DNA from: Firm-04 sp045627405 | GTDB taxonomy: Bacteria; Bacillota; Clostridia; Oscillospirales; Ruminococcaceae | Length of the DNA stretch: 64,000 bases | NCBI GenBank assembly: GCA_045627405.1 | Contig: JAZQNP010000093.1 | Coordinates: forward strand, 13,544 to 77,543 | Reading direction: 5' to 3' | Part shown: positions 33,755 to 42,503 of the stretch, piece after piece | Numbering within the stretch: the first letter of the stretch is position 1 | How the letters are laid out: the number at the start of each line of letters is the position of its first letter | The notes under the pieces: generated by a model | What the model was told of the DNA's origin: nothing | Databases searched by the model: none | Seen by the model: the letters and a program-made list of their open reading frames with translations, nothing else | Translations under genes and position numbers: made by a program

Positions 33755-34441
33755 TTACTGCATCATCATCTGACTGCCGGAGCTGTCATCGTCTGTCCAG
33801 AGGTCTTCACTGCTTTTCCGGACGCTGCGCAGCGCAGCAGTCAGTTCGTTCAGGCAGGGGGTCGCGGCGGTCTGGTCGTCCCCGATCTGTGAAACTTCCA
33901 GGATGAGGTTTTCAAAATCGGAGAGGACATGTGCATTCTCACCGAGCACCTCCTGCAAGTAAGCAACGTGCATATTATATTTGTGTGGTTCACTGGAATC
34001 GTAGATCATCACGCGGTTCAAAATGCGCTTGCTGTTCGCGAGAACATAGGTGTCCACATCCTGTGCGACAGACAGGAACGGGCTGTCTTTGGAGTCGTCG
34101 AGAACTGCGCGCAGGGCAGCCTGCTTGCGTTTGAGCGATTCGAGCTGCCGGATTGCCATTTTGATCTGATCTGCGAACGGGGTATCCTCATTGAGCCATG
34201 CGCGGAAAGCGCGGAGATAATCGTCTGCGCTTTTCAGCTTCTTGGCATCGCTGACGGATTCCGCGCTGCTGCCGTGCATTACCATCCAGTCGATTCCGAG
34301 GGAGAGAGCGATCACACCGATCAGCGCGAAATACTTGCTGAAGGTAAAGGGCAGCTGCGACAGCTGCTTATACAATATGCCTGCCAAAAGCCCCTCGCCG
34401 AAAGCCAGTGCAATCAGGAGAATTTTTGTGCTTCTTTTCAC
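33755..34441 (-). CDS. Membrane protein of unknown function, paralogue of the next gene
   Basis: A 228-residue protein with two N-terminal transmembrane helices (about 7-26 and 34-54), followed by the same helical domain as the gene at 32929 (YLRAFRAWL, LESLKRKQAALRAVL, NSKRILNRVMIY, YLQEVLGENAHVLSDFENLILEV). First gene of the VWA operon. The duplicated domain suggests that the two proteins form a hetero-oligomer beside the VWA protein; this is inference. Confidence 0.68.
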   Translation of the reverse strand: MKRSTKILLIALAFGEGLLAGILYKQLSQLPFTFSKYFALIGVIALSLGIDWMVMHGSSAESVSDAKKLKSADDYLRAFRAWLNEDTPFADQIKMAIRQLESLKRKQAALRAVLDDSKDSPFLSVAQDVDTYVLANSKRILNRVMIYDSSEPHKYNMHVAYLQEVLGENAHVLSDFENLILEVSQIGDDQTAATPCLNELTAALRSVRKSSEDLWTDDDSSGSQMMMQ

Positions 34442-34489
34442 GGTGCTTCACTCCTTTCCGCTTTTTGTATTGTTTATTTGCATGTTCTT

Positions 34490-34518
34490 ATGATACCATA
34501 TCCTCAAAAAGCTGTCAA
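34490..34518 (-). promoter_or_regulatory. Sigma-A promoter of the VWA operon
   Basis: TTGACA, 17 bases, TATCAT on the minus strand, 49 bases before the first start codon. Confidence 0.75.
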
Positions 34519-34558
34519 GTTTGAAATTCAGCCGAAAAAGCCGGATTTCGGTCAAAAA

Positions 34559-34588
34559 GAAAAAAGAGAGCGAATCTCCTCCGCCCTC
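34559..34588 (-). terminator. Terminator of ispH-rpsA
   Basis: GAGGGCG / CGCTCTC arms (one G-T pair) with a nine-base loop followed by TTTTTTC on the minus strand. Confidence 0.75.
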
Positions 34589-34628
34589 TTTTCCCAATCG
34601 TCACCGGGTAAATCCGGTCGAATTTTTA

Positions 34629-36776
34629 TTATGCCTCAGTGCTTTCCGTGCGTTCAGCGTTCTCAGCATCCTCTGCGGGTGCCACGGGTGCCACGGGTGC
34701 CACGGTATCTGCTGCTTCCTCGGCTGCCGGAGCCTCATCGGAGTAGACGACCTCGTCTGCATCTGCCGCAGCTTCTGCCTCATCCTCTGCACCGACTGCG
34801 CGGATAGACAGGCTGATGCGCTTCTTCTCGGTGTCGATGCCGGTGATCTTCACAGTCACGGTGTCACCGATGTTGACGACATCCTTGACGTTGGAGACAT
34901 GCTCAGCGGACAGCTCGGAAATGTGGATCAGACCGTCGATGCCGCTGATGATGCGTGCAAACGCACCGAATGCGGTCACGGAAACGATCGTTGCTTCGAC
35001 AACATCACCGACCTGATACTCGGTGGTGAACTTCACCCACGGATTATCCTCCGGTCTGCGGTGACCGAGGGAAATCCTGCCGGTTTCAGGGTTCAGAGCC
35101 TTGATATAGACTTCCAGCGTATCACCGACAGCGACCACATCGCTCGGCTGATGGATGCGGCTCCAACTCAGCTCAGAGACATGGACCATACCGTGGATGC
35201 CGCCGAGATCCACGAATGCGCCGTAGCTTGTGAGGGACTTGACTTCACCGGTAAAGACATCCCCGACCTGTGCGGATTCCCAGAACTTTGCCTTTGCGGC
35301 ATCGCGCTCTGCCTTCTGTACCTGACGGATGGAGCCGACAGCTCTGCGCCGCTGCTCGTTGACGTCAATGATGACAAAACGGATCTGCTGTTTGAGCAGA
35401 ACATTGAGATCTGCGCCTCTGCCCAGACCGGACTGGGAAGCGGGGATAAACACATGTACGCCGCCGCAGTCTGCGACCAGACCGCCCTTGACGACGTTCA
35501 GCACGGTGCCTTCGAGGACTTCGCCTGCTTCACTTGCTTTCAGAATGTTCTCAAAGCCGACCATCTCATCAACTCTGCGCTTGGAAAGCTGAACTGTGCC
35601 CTCCGCGTCATTCACCTGAATGACAACGAGATCCAGCTCATCACCGATCTGCACGAGATCAGACGGCTTCTTTGAGGTGTCACTTGTCAGTTCGGAGAGG
35701 GTGATATAACCGGTCTGCTTGGCACCTACGTCAACCATCACTTCGTTGTTGCCGCTGATGGACGCAACCTTACCGACAACCCGGTCTCCCTTTCTGATTC
35801 TCTTGTTAAAGGTTTTGTCGAGTTCCGCTTCAAACGCAGCAGCGAACTCCTCATTTTCCGGCATTGTGGTATCGGTGTCAAAAATTCCAGACATATTGGT
35901 TTGAACCTCCTTAATGATGTAGGCGGGCGTACTTGCTCCTGCCGTGATGCCGACGGAAAGCACATGCTCTCTGCCTTTCTTCTGCCATATCGCATCTGCA
36001 CAGGCGCGGATGGCAGCCGCCTCCGCACGCAGTTCTTCCGGCTGCTCAATATGCCATGTCGGGCAGTTTCTGCTGCACACGTCATAGAGCTTGACGGTAT
36101 TGGAACTGTGTCTGCCGCCTGCGACGATCATCAGGTCGGATTGCCGTGAGAGCGCATCCGCGTCCGATTGCCGTGCAGCCGTTGCATTGCAGATGGTATC
36201 GAATATCAGCACGTCGGGATCATCAGAGGGCAAAAGGTCTATACAATCCCCCCATAATAATTTATTATACGTTGTTTGGGCTACGATTGCAAGCCCTTTT
36301 TCATACTTTCTATCAATTAAGCATTTCAGTTCTTTCCCGTCCCGAAAAACTGTGCAATTTTCAGCACAATGACCGACAATCCCCTGCACTTCGGGGTGCT
36401 TTGGGTCTCCTGCGATGAGAATTTCGCGGCCGGAAGCACTCTGCTCCTCGACGATGCGGTGAATGCGCGCGACGAAGGGGCAGGTTGCGTCAATCACGGG
36501 ATTGTCCATCTCCGCGAGCTTATCGTAGACCGCCTGCGGGACGCCGTGTGCGCGGATAATCAGTGTTTCGCCCGGTTCGAGCGCGGAGACATCCTCAACA
36601 ATGCGCGCGCCGCGGGAGAGCAGATCGCTGACCACGGCATCGTTATGTACAATCGGACCGAGGGTTGCGACATGTTTTTCTGCATCGAGTGCCTGATATA
36701 CCAGTTTGACGGCGCGGTCCACGCCGAAGCAGAAGCCGGCGGATTTTGCCGTGGTGATTTCATAGTTTACGGGCAT
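34629..36776 (-). CDS. ispH: Fusion of IspH (HMBPP reductase) and ribosomal protein S1
   Basis: A 715-residue fusion known in clostridia. Residues 1 to about 285 are IspH, the last step of the MEP isoprenoid pathway, with the 4Fe-4S cysteines in SAGFCFGVDRA, DATCPFV and ICNATAARQ. A short linker leads to four S1 RNA-binding repeats (about 335-405, 420-487, 505-575 and 592-660), with GDRVVGKVASI, GEVLEGTVLNVVKGGLVAD, GDVFTGEVKSLTSYGAFVDLGG and GDVVEATIVSVTAFGAFARI. The acidic tail is low complexity. S1 may promote translation initiation on weak Shine-Dalgarno messages. It lies six bases after the DacA-type gene, in the same transcript. Confidence 0.95.
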   Translation of the reverse strand: MPVNYEITTAKSAGFCFGVDRAVKLVYQALDAEKHVATLGPIVHNDAVVSDLLSRGARIVEDVSALEPGETLIIRAHGVPQAVYDKLAEMDNPVIDATCPFVARIHRIVEEQSASGREILIAGDPKHPEVQGIVGHCAENCTVFRDGKELKCLIDRKYEKGLAIVAQTTYNKLLWGDCIDLLPSDDPDVLIFDTICNATAARQSDADALSRQSDLMIVAGGRHSSNTVKLYDVCSRNCPTWHIEQPEELRAEAAAIRACADAIWQKKGREHVLSVGITAGASTPAYIIKEVQTNMSGIFDTDTTMPENEEFAAAFEAELDKTFNKRIRKGDRVVGKVASISGNNEVMVDVGAKQTGYITLSELTSDTSKKPSDLVQIGDELDLVVIQVNDAEGTVQLSKRRVDEMVGFENILKASEAGEVLEGTVLNVVKGGLVADCGGVHVFIPASQSGLGRGADLNVLLKQQIRFVIIDVNEQRRRAVGSIRQVQKAERDAAKAKFWESAQVGDVFTGEVKSLTSYGAFVDLGGIHGMVHVSELSWSRIHQPSDVVAVGDTLEVYIKALNPETGRISLGHRRPEDNPWVKFTTEYQVGDVVEATIVSVTAFGAFARIISGIDGLIHISELSAEHVSNVKDVVNIGDTVTVKITGIDTEKKRISLSIRAVGAEDEAEAAADADEVVYSDEAPAAEEAADTVAPVAPVAPAEDAENAERTESTEA

Positions 36777-36781
36777 AGCAG

Positions 36782-38137
36782 TTACTCCTCACTGTCCTGC
36801 GGCAGGGTTTCGTCCGCGTCGGTTTCTGCTGCGGATGTTGCAGTTGTCACGGTTGTTGCGGTTGTCACAGTTGCAGCAGTTGACGCCGCCGCGGAAGCTG
36901 TTGCCGGGGCGGCGGTTGTGGGTTCCGGCGGTGCGGTTTCTGCCGGAGCAGATGTCACGGCAGATGTCACGGTGGTCGTCTCCTCAGACAGAGCCGGTGT
37001 CGTTGTGGTGGTTTCTGCGGTCGTGGTTTCCTCCGGCTGATCGGAATACCGCTGCATCGCATCTGCCGGAAGCTGTGTCATCATATAGAGTGTCAGTGTG
37101 TCTGCGATCGCTTCATACGGATCTTTGGGCTTGCAGCCGGCGACAACGGCAAGATATACATTGCCGCTGTCATCCTCCGCCCATGAGGCAAGGCACTGTC
37201 CTGCTTCATCGGTATAGCCGGTTTTGCCGCCGACAACCGTAATCGGCAGCCCGTAGCGTTCGCGCAGTTCATTGCCTGTCATGCGGCTGAGCATCGTGCT
37301 TTTGAGCGTCAGACCGTTGGTGTGATGCGGATTCGGCTCGGTGATATACACCGCCGTGGACATCAGCTTTGCACAGACCGGATCCTGAATTGCATAGCCG
37401 AGCATGATTGCGACATCCTGCGCAGTGCTGTAATGGATGTTATCATAAAGACCGGTGCAGTTGACAAAGTGCGTGTGTGAAAGCCCCATTTCCTCGGCGT
37501 AGGCATTCATCTCAGCGACGAACGCCGCTTCACTGCCGCTTGCGAGCTTTGCCAGCATGAGCGCGGCATCTGCGCCGGAGGGCAGCATCGTGCCGTAAAG
37601 CAGATCCTCGACCGTCACCGATTCAAATTCCATGAAGCCCGCACAGGACGCGCTGTTCTGCCAAGCATACGACAGAATGTCGCTGTCCATTGTGACGGCA
37701 GTCTGCAAATTGTCCGTGCCGCAGAGCCTGAAATAGGTCAGCATCGTCATGATTTTCGTCATGGATGCGGGAAAAATCACCGCATCGGCATTGCGCTCCG
37801 CGAGCAGAACGCAGCCGTTCTCCTGCACGGCAATCAGTGCCGCGGTGTTGCCGTAGACCAGATCTGCGGACAGGGCGACGGTTTTGGTCGTGCGGGTTGC
37901 AGCCGGCGGATACAGCGTGACAGTGGTAGTGGTCGTTGCGGCGGTTTCGGTGGTTGTCTCCGGGATGACCGCAGTCGGCTCGGCATCGGGCGCATTGCGC
38001 AGCCCTGCCACGATCAGATAAACGGCATAGCCGATGCCGCAGAGCATCAGTATTCCGCAGAACAGCACCGCGACGCGCAGAAAAACTGCAACCGGACTGC
38101 GCTTGCGCCGCTTTTGTTCGGAATTGTGTTCTGCCAC
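36782..38137 (-). CDS. Membrane-anchored D-alanyl-D-alanine carboxypeptidase (DacA/PBP5, S11)
   Basis: A 451-residue penicillin-binding protein with an N-terminal anchor (about 16-41), a Thr-rich spacer, an S11 domain (about 75-355) and a Thr/Ala/Glu-rich tail. Catalytic motifs are SMTK (in FPASMTKIMTML) and KTG (in VGGKTGYTDEAG); the second motif reads SGA (LPSGADAALML) where most S11 enzymes have SxN. It removes terminal D-Ala from peptidoglycan pentapeptides. The GTG at 38137 follows AAAGGCGGTGA; no ATG fits. Confidence 0.88.
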   Translation of the reverse strand: MAEHNSEQKRRKRSPVAVFLRVAVLFCGILMLCGIGYAVYLIVAGLRNAPDAEPTAVIPETTTETAATTTTTVTLYPPAATRTTKTVALSADLVYGNTAALIAVQENGCVLLAERNADAVIFPASMTKIMTMLTYFRLCGTDNLQTAVTMDSDILSYAWQNSASCAGFMEFESVTVEDLLYGTMLPSGADAALMLAKLASGSEAAFVAEMNAYAEEMGLSHTHFVNCTGLYDNIHYSTAQDVAIMLGYAIQDPVCAKLMSTAVYITEPNPHHTNGLTLKSTMLSRMTGNELRERYGLPITVVGGKTGYTDEAGQCLASWAEDDSGNVYLAVVAGCKPKDPYEAIADTLTLYMMTQLPADAMQRYSDQPEETTTAETTTTTPALSEETTTVTSAVTSAPAETAPPEPTTAAPATASAAASTAATVTTATTVTTATSAAETDADETLPQDSEE

Positions 38138-38186
38138 GCGATCACCGCCTTTGCTTTCGGAAAAATGACTGTGCTGTTTTACTGTT

Positions 38187-39428
38187 TTACTGTGCGTTGT
38201 TGTTCCCGTTCTTTTCGGCATTCTGTGCCGCAGAAGCTTCGGAAGCCTCGGAAGCCGCTTGCGGAGCCGGCTGACGGCTGCCGCAGCTCTTACAGAACAT
38301 TGCCTTCGGAGAGATCGGCTGACCGCAGGAAACGCAGCGGCGAACGGGATCGGTATCTGCCGCCGGCAATGATTTTGTCTGAACCGGAGCGGGTGCCGGT
38401 GTGGGCGCAGGTGCAGGTGCAGGAGCGGGTGCCGGCTGTGCAACCGGCTGTGCAACCGGCTGCGGCGCAGTTTCTGCTGCTGCGGATTTTTTCTTCGCAG
38501 CATTTTTCATAATGCCTGCAATGACAAGGAGAATGATGCCGAGCAGAAGCTCTGCACCGAAAATAAACCAGAGCGGAACCCGGATGGCGTTTGCCAGCGG
38601 GTAGAGACCGATCTCACTGCTCTGCCGGATCAGCGAGTAGATCGCAATGACAGTCAGACCGACCAGCAGAATTGCAGCCGGAATCAGAAGCAGAAGACCG
38701 ACGCTGTGCAGAACACCGCGCTTGGGTGCGCCGCTGTTCCTGCGGACGACCATCCACCGCCAGCACACGAGAATCAGCAGGACTGCATCGAGGATCAGCC
38801 GCCAGATGCTGACACCGAACCGTGCGAGCAGTTTGCCGAATGTGCTGCCGTAGACAGATGACATGAGGTTGTTGAATTTCCGGATGGACGCTGCCGACTC
38901 ATCACGCAGATCCTCTTTGTCGGAATCGGTGATATGGAGCTTTGCCTGCTTGTAGATGGTGTCCTCTGCATTGTCCAGCAGATCGGTGAGTTCGTCGTCC
39001 GAGATCTTCACAACGGTGTCCGAGCTGCCTTCGAGCAGCTTGCGGTTATCGGTGAGCTTTTCGGAGATCAGATCCTCGATGTCCATTGCATTGATGATCT
39101 TTTCGACGCTGTCATCCGAGAGCTGATAATCTTTGAGGTACTGCTCATTGACATATGCCGCGACGGTTTTCCCGACGGTCGGAATGGTGAAATCTGAGAT
39201 GCGGGAGTCTTCGATGCCGTTGCTCAGGCGGGTGTTGCGCATATAGTCGCGCACACAGAGGTTTGCGTTGATGCAGCCGATCAGGATCAGCACAGCGACT
39301 GCACAGAGAAAACCGTGCCAGACGCGGTATCCGGCGGAGCGCAGCCGCTTTTTGCCGCATGTGCCGCAGATGCCCTTGTCGTCATATGTACCGCCGCACT
39401 GACAGCGTACTTCTTTGGACTTTGCCAT
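38187..39428 (-). CDS. Double-zinc-ribbon polytopic membrane protein, copy A
   Basis: A 413-residue protein of no named family. An N-terminal ribbon (VRCQCGG ... GICGTCGKK) is followed by a transmembrane segment (about 37-56), an extracytoplasmic helical domain (about 60-205), three more transmembrane segments, a Pro/Ala repeat linker and a C-terminal ribbon (RRCVSCGQPISPKAMFCKSCG). Its sequence matches the next gene through the whole membrane core (SAGYR..HGFLC, TVGKTVAA, DSDKE.LR, VYGS.FG..LARF). GGAGG eight bases before the ATG fixes the start. Confidence 0.72.
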   Translation of the reverse strand: MAKSKEVRCQCGGTYDDKGICGTCGKKRLRSAGYRVWHGFLCAVAVLILIGCINANLCVRDYMRNTRLSNGIEDSRISDFTIPTVGKTVAAYVNEQYLKDYQLSDDSVEKIINAMDIEDLISEKLTDNRKLLEGSSDTVVKISDDELTDLLDNAEDTIYKQAKLHITDSDKEDLRDESAASIRKFNNLMSSVYGSTFGKLLARFGVSIWRLILDAVLLILVCWRWMVVRRNSGAPKRGVLHSVGLLLLIPAAILLVGLTVIAIYSLIRQSSEIGLYPLANAIRVPLWFIFGAELLLGIILLVIAGIMKNAAKKKSAAAETAPQPVAQPVAQPAPAPAPAPAPTPAPAPVQTKSLPAADTDPVRRCVSCGQPISPKAMFCKSCGSRQPAPQAASEASEASAAQNAEKNGNNNAQ

Positions 39429-39472
39429 GAGAAAATCCTCCTTTTCTTGCCTGTTTTTCAAACGTCACAGTT

Positions 39473-40711
39473 TCAGAAGAGACTGTTTTCGTCGGAAATG
39501 ACCGGATCCGTCGTTTCCGGCGTTTCGGGAACGGACGGAATCGTGGGAACAGACGGCACTTCCGGAACCTCCGGCACGTCCGGTACTTCCGGTACTTCCG
39601 GTACAGCGGTTTCAGCCGGAGCAGCCTGCGGCACGGGCTTTGACGGAGCGGCATTCAGATTCTTGCCGCAGTAGCTGCAAAAGCCTGCGTCCTTTGCGAT
39701 TTCTCTGCCACAGTAGATGCAGAAGCGTTTTTCGAGCGTGCTGCGTGCAGGGGCGGGGCTGTGCGGGACATTGACTGTGTCCATTTTCGCTCTGCCGGTT
39801 CTGTTTCTGACCGGCAGCGATGCCGCGGTTTCCTTGTATTCCGCACGCGCCTCCTGATAGCCTGCGAGCGAAATCAGGAAACAGCCGAGTGCGATCTCAA
39901 AAATGCAGAGAATCCACATCGGAGCGCGCAGAGCCTTTGTGAATGCGTACATGCCGACAATGCCGTCCTTGACAAAGAGCGAGGCAATGCCGAAGACAGC
40001 CAGCAGAATCAGCGTAATCGCCATCGGGATGAGGAGCGTTTTGCCCATGCCGCGCAGGGCATTGGTTTTCTTGCTGCCGCTGACTTCATGGATGTTCATC
40101 CAGCGCAGCAGCAAGAGAATCAGCAGCACGACATCCAGCACATAGTGCCAGCGGCTCATGCGAAACCGGGCAAGTCCTCTGCCGAATTTGCTGCCGTACA
40201 CCGCGCTCATGATTTTATTGAACGTGCTGAGCGGCTTTTCAGCCGAAGTGCGGAGCTCTTCCTTGTCCGAGTCCTCGATGACCAGCAGACATTTGTCGTA
40301 GAGCGCGTCCTCGCTGTATTCGAGCAGCCCAACGATTTCATCCGCTGTGATGCTGACGACCTCATCGGTGTCGCCGCGCAGCAGACTTCCGTACCGGTCG
40401 AGCTTCTCCGCGATGAAGGACGGAATGCCCATTTCATCGACTGCCGCGGAGACGTCCTCCCCTGTGACCTTTTCATCGGTGACGTAGTCCGCTTTGATGA
40501 GGGCTGCGACCGTTTTGCCGGTGAACGGGATTTTTGTGTCGGAAAGCTGCGACGTACTCATTGCCGCCGCAGGCTGATTGGTCTGGATGTATCTCCGCAT
40601 GCAGAATGTGGTGTTGATGCAGCAGAGCAGGATCAGTGCTGCGATGACGCAGAGGAAACCGTGCAGTCTGCGGTAGCCTGCCGAGCGGGGTGCTGTTTCG
40701 GAACATGACAT
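39473..40711 (-). CDS. Zinc-ribbon polytopic membrane protein, copy B
   Basis: A 412-residue tandem paralogue of the downstream gene, with the same order: transmembrane segment, extracytoplasmic helical domain, three transmembrane segments, linker and C-terminal ribbon (RFCIYCGREIAKDAGFCSYCGK). It lacks the N-terminal ribbon of copy A and ends in a Pro-Glu-Val repeat (VPEVPEVPDVPEVPEVP), which may be spacer. Tandem duplication followed by divergence is clear. Role unknown. First gene of its operon, behind a perfect -35 and -10. Confidence 0.72.
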   Translation of the reverse strand: MSCSETAPRSAGYRRLHGFLCVIAALILLCCINTTFCMRRYIQTNQPAAAMSTSQLSDTKIPFTGKTVAALIKADYVTDEKVTGEDVSAAVDEMGIPSFIAEKLDRYGSLLRGDTDEVVSITADEIVGLLEYSEDALYDKCLLVIEDSDKEELRTSAEKPLSTFNKIMSAVYGSKFGRGLARFRMSRWHYVLDVVLLILLLLRWMNIHEVSGSKKTNALRGMGKTLLIPMAITLILLAVFGIASLFVKDGIVGMYAFTKALRAPMWILCIFEIALGCFLISLAGYQEARAEYKETAASLPVRNRTGRAKMDTVNVPHSPAPARSTLEKRFCIYCGREIAKDAGFCSYCGKNLNAAPSKPVPQAAPAETAVPEVPEVPDVPEVPEVPSVPTIPSVPETPETTDPVISDENSLF

Positions 40712-40762
40712 GAAAAACGACTCCTTTTCTTTTTGATTGCGGGCATAATTCTCTATTATAGT

Positions 40763-40791
40763 ATTATAGCACATTCTCGGTACCTTGTCAA
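40763..40791 (-). promoter_or_regulatory. Perfect-consensus sigma-A promoter of the zinc-ribbon pair
   Basis: TTGACA, 17 bases, TATAAT on the minus strand. Confidence 0.88.
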
Positions 40792-41070
40792 CCGACGGGC
40801 GGCAGGGAAAACCGTTTTTTGCCGCTTGCGAAAGCGTGTATTGCACTTTCAAACGCCGATAGCTTGACAGTCGATGCACTCTGTGCTATACTGAAAAGAA
40901 AAATGGACGATCAGATGTGGACTTTCGTGCGAATGTTCAAGCTGTCGAACATTGTCGGTCTGTCTGATTACATCACATCAGCAATGTAACACGCTTTTTG
41001 ATATACGACTAACATGTTGCTCCACATACTCGGATATTGTGAAGTTTTAGTGAAAAATCGTCGGAGACTA

Positions 41071-41099
41071 TTGACAATTTTTCCGAAGTCCTATATATT
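41071..41099 (+). promoter_or_regulatory. Sigma-A promoter of the AT-rich island genes
   Basis: TTGACA, 17 bases, TATATT, 77 bases before the start. In the gene-free stretch 40792-41175 the only other item noted is TGTTC-N8-GAACA (40934-40951), which contains TGTCGAA, a 0A-box core. Confidence 0.7.
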
Positions 41100-41175
41100 A
41101 TACAATAAAGGTGGGTGAGTTTTCTGCGCCATTTCAACAATGTATTAAATGTATTAGATAATGGAGGGATGCTTT

Positions 41176-41574
41176 ATGAAAATACGCCATCTTATCTTTC
41201 CGATTGCTTGCATTGGAATTGCTATTGCATTTGTATGCGCTGGAAAATATGCTAGGACTGTCTCATCTGGCGCAGAAATTGAAAGCGTTGGATTCTCTTC
41301 TTCAACCACAGACAACACTAAGAATAACCAAATGGATATTTCTGTTTTATACTCTCAAGTTCAAGAAAAATTCATCAATACTATCGAAAAATTCAACAAT
41401 GAACACGGAACACAATTTGCAATTGCGACCCCAAATGACCTTGAAATTAGTGGGAACGATGCACAGCAAGTTTATCAAAATATGCTAAATATGACTCAAG
41501 AAGAATATTGGAATACGCTTGAGAAAGCGTATGAAGATAGTGAAAGTTTTAGCTTAGAAGATGATGAAATATGA
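41176..41574 (+). CDS. Exported small protein of unknown function (AT-rich island, gene 1)
   Basis: A 132-residue protein starting with a signal/anchor segment (LIFPIACIGIAIAFVCAG). The remainder is acidic and helical. Residues about 60-125 (FINTIEKFNNEHGTQFAIAT, then DLEISGNDAQQVYQNMLNMT and EEYWNTLEKAYED) align with the N-terminal domain of the next protein. Base composition and codon use (AT-rich third positions) differ sharply from all neighbours, suggesting recent acquisition. GGAGG seven bases before this ATG decides the start. No homologue is recognised. Confidence 0.75.
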   Translation: MKIRHLIFPIACIGIAIAFVCAGKYARTVSSGAEIESVGFSSSTTDNTKNNQMDISVLYSQVQEKFINTIEKFNNEHGTQFAIATPNDLEISGNDAQQVYQNMLNMTQEEYWNTLEKAYEDSESFSLEDDEI

Positions 41575-42305
41575 ACTATGACAGGAGGTTAAACAGGAAA
41601 AGATTTAGATTCAAAAGAGCATTTGCTTTGCTGCTTTCGTCGCTTTTAATGTTCGCATCACACGCCTCAATGTTTCAAGTCGAAGCGTCATCCAATTTAG
41701 ATCTTGATTTTTATGAGAGAATAATTGCGGAATTCAACAGCCAATATGGAACTCAATATAAAATTGCTTCAGAAGAGGAACTCAACGCTGCTAAGCTGGA
41801 TGTCGATGAAGTATACAATCATATTTGCGATTTGGATGCAGATGAGTTTTGGGATGAGTTGTATGCAGCCTATCAGAATGATCAAGATACTGAAGAGTTG
41901 TCTATTTCAGAAGAAATATACGCTTCTACTAGCATGACTGATACATCTATCAACAGCGTTCTTGATACTCCAACAGCAATCACTCAATATTATTACTATC
42001 ACGGATATTCAAACCAATATATATGTTTCACATTCAATCGAATTTACGTAAGCGGTCAATATCATTATATCACTCTTTTAGGGTATGGGTCTCAATTATC
42101 AAACGCCCATTATCCAGAATATGTTGTAACTGGCATAAATTCCACCACGTTATTAAATTCTGCGCAAGAAATGACAATCTATTATTATCGACAAAAATAT
42201 GTTGGATACGGAATTATACAAACTGTGTATAACCCCGGACCTTATGCGATAACATTTTCTGCTACTGGCGATAATATCTGGGGTTCTTACGGTGGCGAAC
42301 TGTAA
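41571..42305 (+). CDS. Secreted protein of unknown function (AT-rich island, gene 2)
   Basis: A 244-residue protein with a basic N-terminus, a signal peptide (about 17-39, probable cleavage after VEA), and the domain shared with gene 1 (IIAEFNSQYGTQYKIASEEEL, then VDEVYNHICDLDADEFWDEL and AAYQND; about 50-105). A Tyr-rich, probably all-beta C-terminal domain follows (about 135-244, ITQYYYYHGYSNQYICFTF ... GYGIIQTVYNPGPYAITF). It overlaps gene 1 by ATGA, so both are translated together. It could be a secreted effector, inhibitor or matrix protein; the sequence shows no catalytic motif. Confidence 0.75.
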   Translation: MNYDRRLNRKRFRFKRAFALLLSSLLMFASHASMFQVEASSNLDLDFYERIIAEFNSQYGTQYKIASEEELNAAKLDVDEVYNHICDLDADEFWDELYAAYQNDQDTEELSISEEIYASTSMTDTSINSVLDTPTAITQYYYYHGYSNQYICFTFNRIYVSGQYHYITLLGYGSQLSNAHYPEYVVTGINSTTLLNSAQEMTIYYYRQKYVGYGIIQTVYNPGPYAITFSATGDNIWGSYGGEL

Positions 42306-42399
42306 ATATTAGATATTAGTTCCGTACACCATCTGTGCTGGCTCTGATCCAGAGGACATTGCCGCAGCAGACAGCGGTAGAACCAATACCGACTGAACG

Positions 42400-42429
42400 A
42401 AAAGGACGAGGGCAACCCCGTCCTTTTTA
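42400..42429 (+). terminator. Rho-independent terminator after the AT-rich island
   Basis: AAAAGGACG / CGTCCTTTTT arms around an AGGGCAACCC loop region, 95 bases after the second gene. Confidence 0.85.
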
Positions 42430-42463
42430 TTTATTCAGTCCGGCAATGAGGCGCGTCTCCCAA

Positions 42464-42503
42464 GCCCTCGATCACCACGCGCACGGTGCGTGAGATCGAG
42501 GGC
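42464..42503. repeat. Forty-base imperfect palindrome
   Basis: GCCCTCGATC / GATCGAGGGC outer arms with an inner ACGC / GCGT pair, in the gene-free stretch between the AT-rich island and zur. There is no T tract, so a terminator role is unlikely; a mobile-element end or REP-like element is possible. The flanking sequence to 42598 holds nothing else recognised. Confidence 0.6.

Noticed and set aside
36240..36370. Locally AT-rich patch inside ispH as a possible insertion or frameshift
   Set aside because: The reading frame is continuous and encodes normal IspH sequence (NNLL-type region and CIDRK loop), so it is only local codon variation.
40943..40949. 0A box upstream of the AT-rich island
   Set aside because: A single heptamer 120 bases upstream of the -35 is expected by chance at this frequency; noted but not called as a site.
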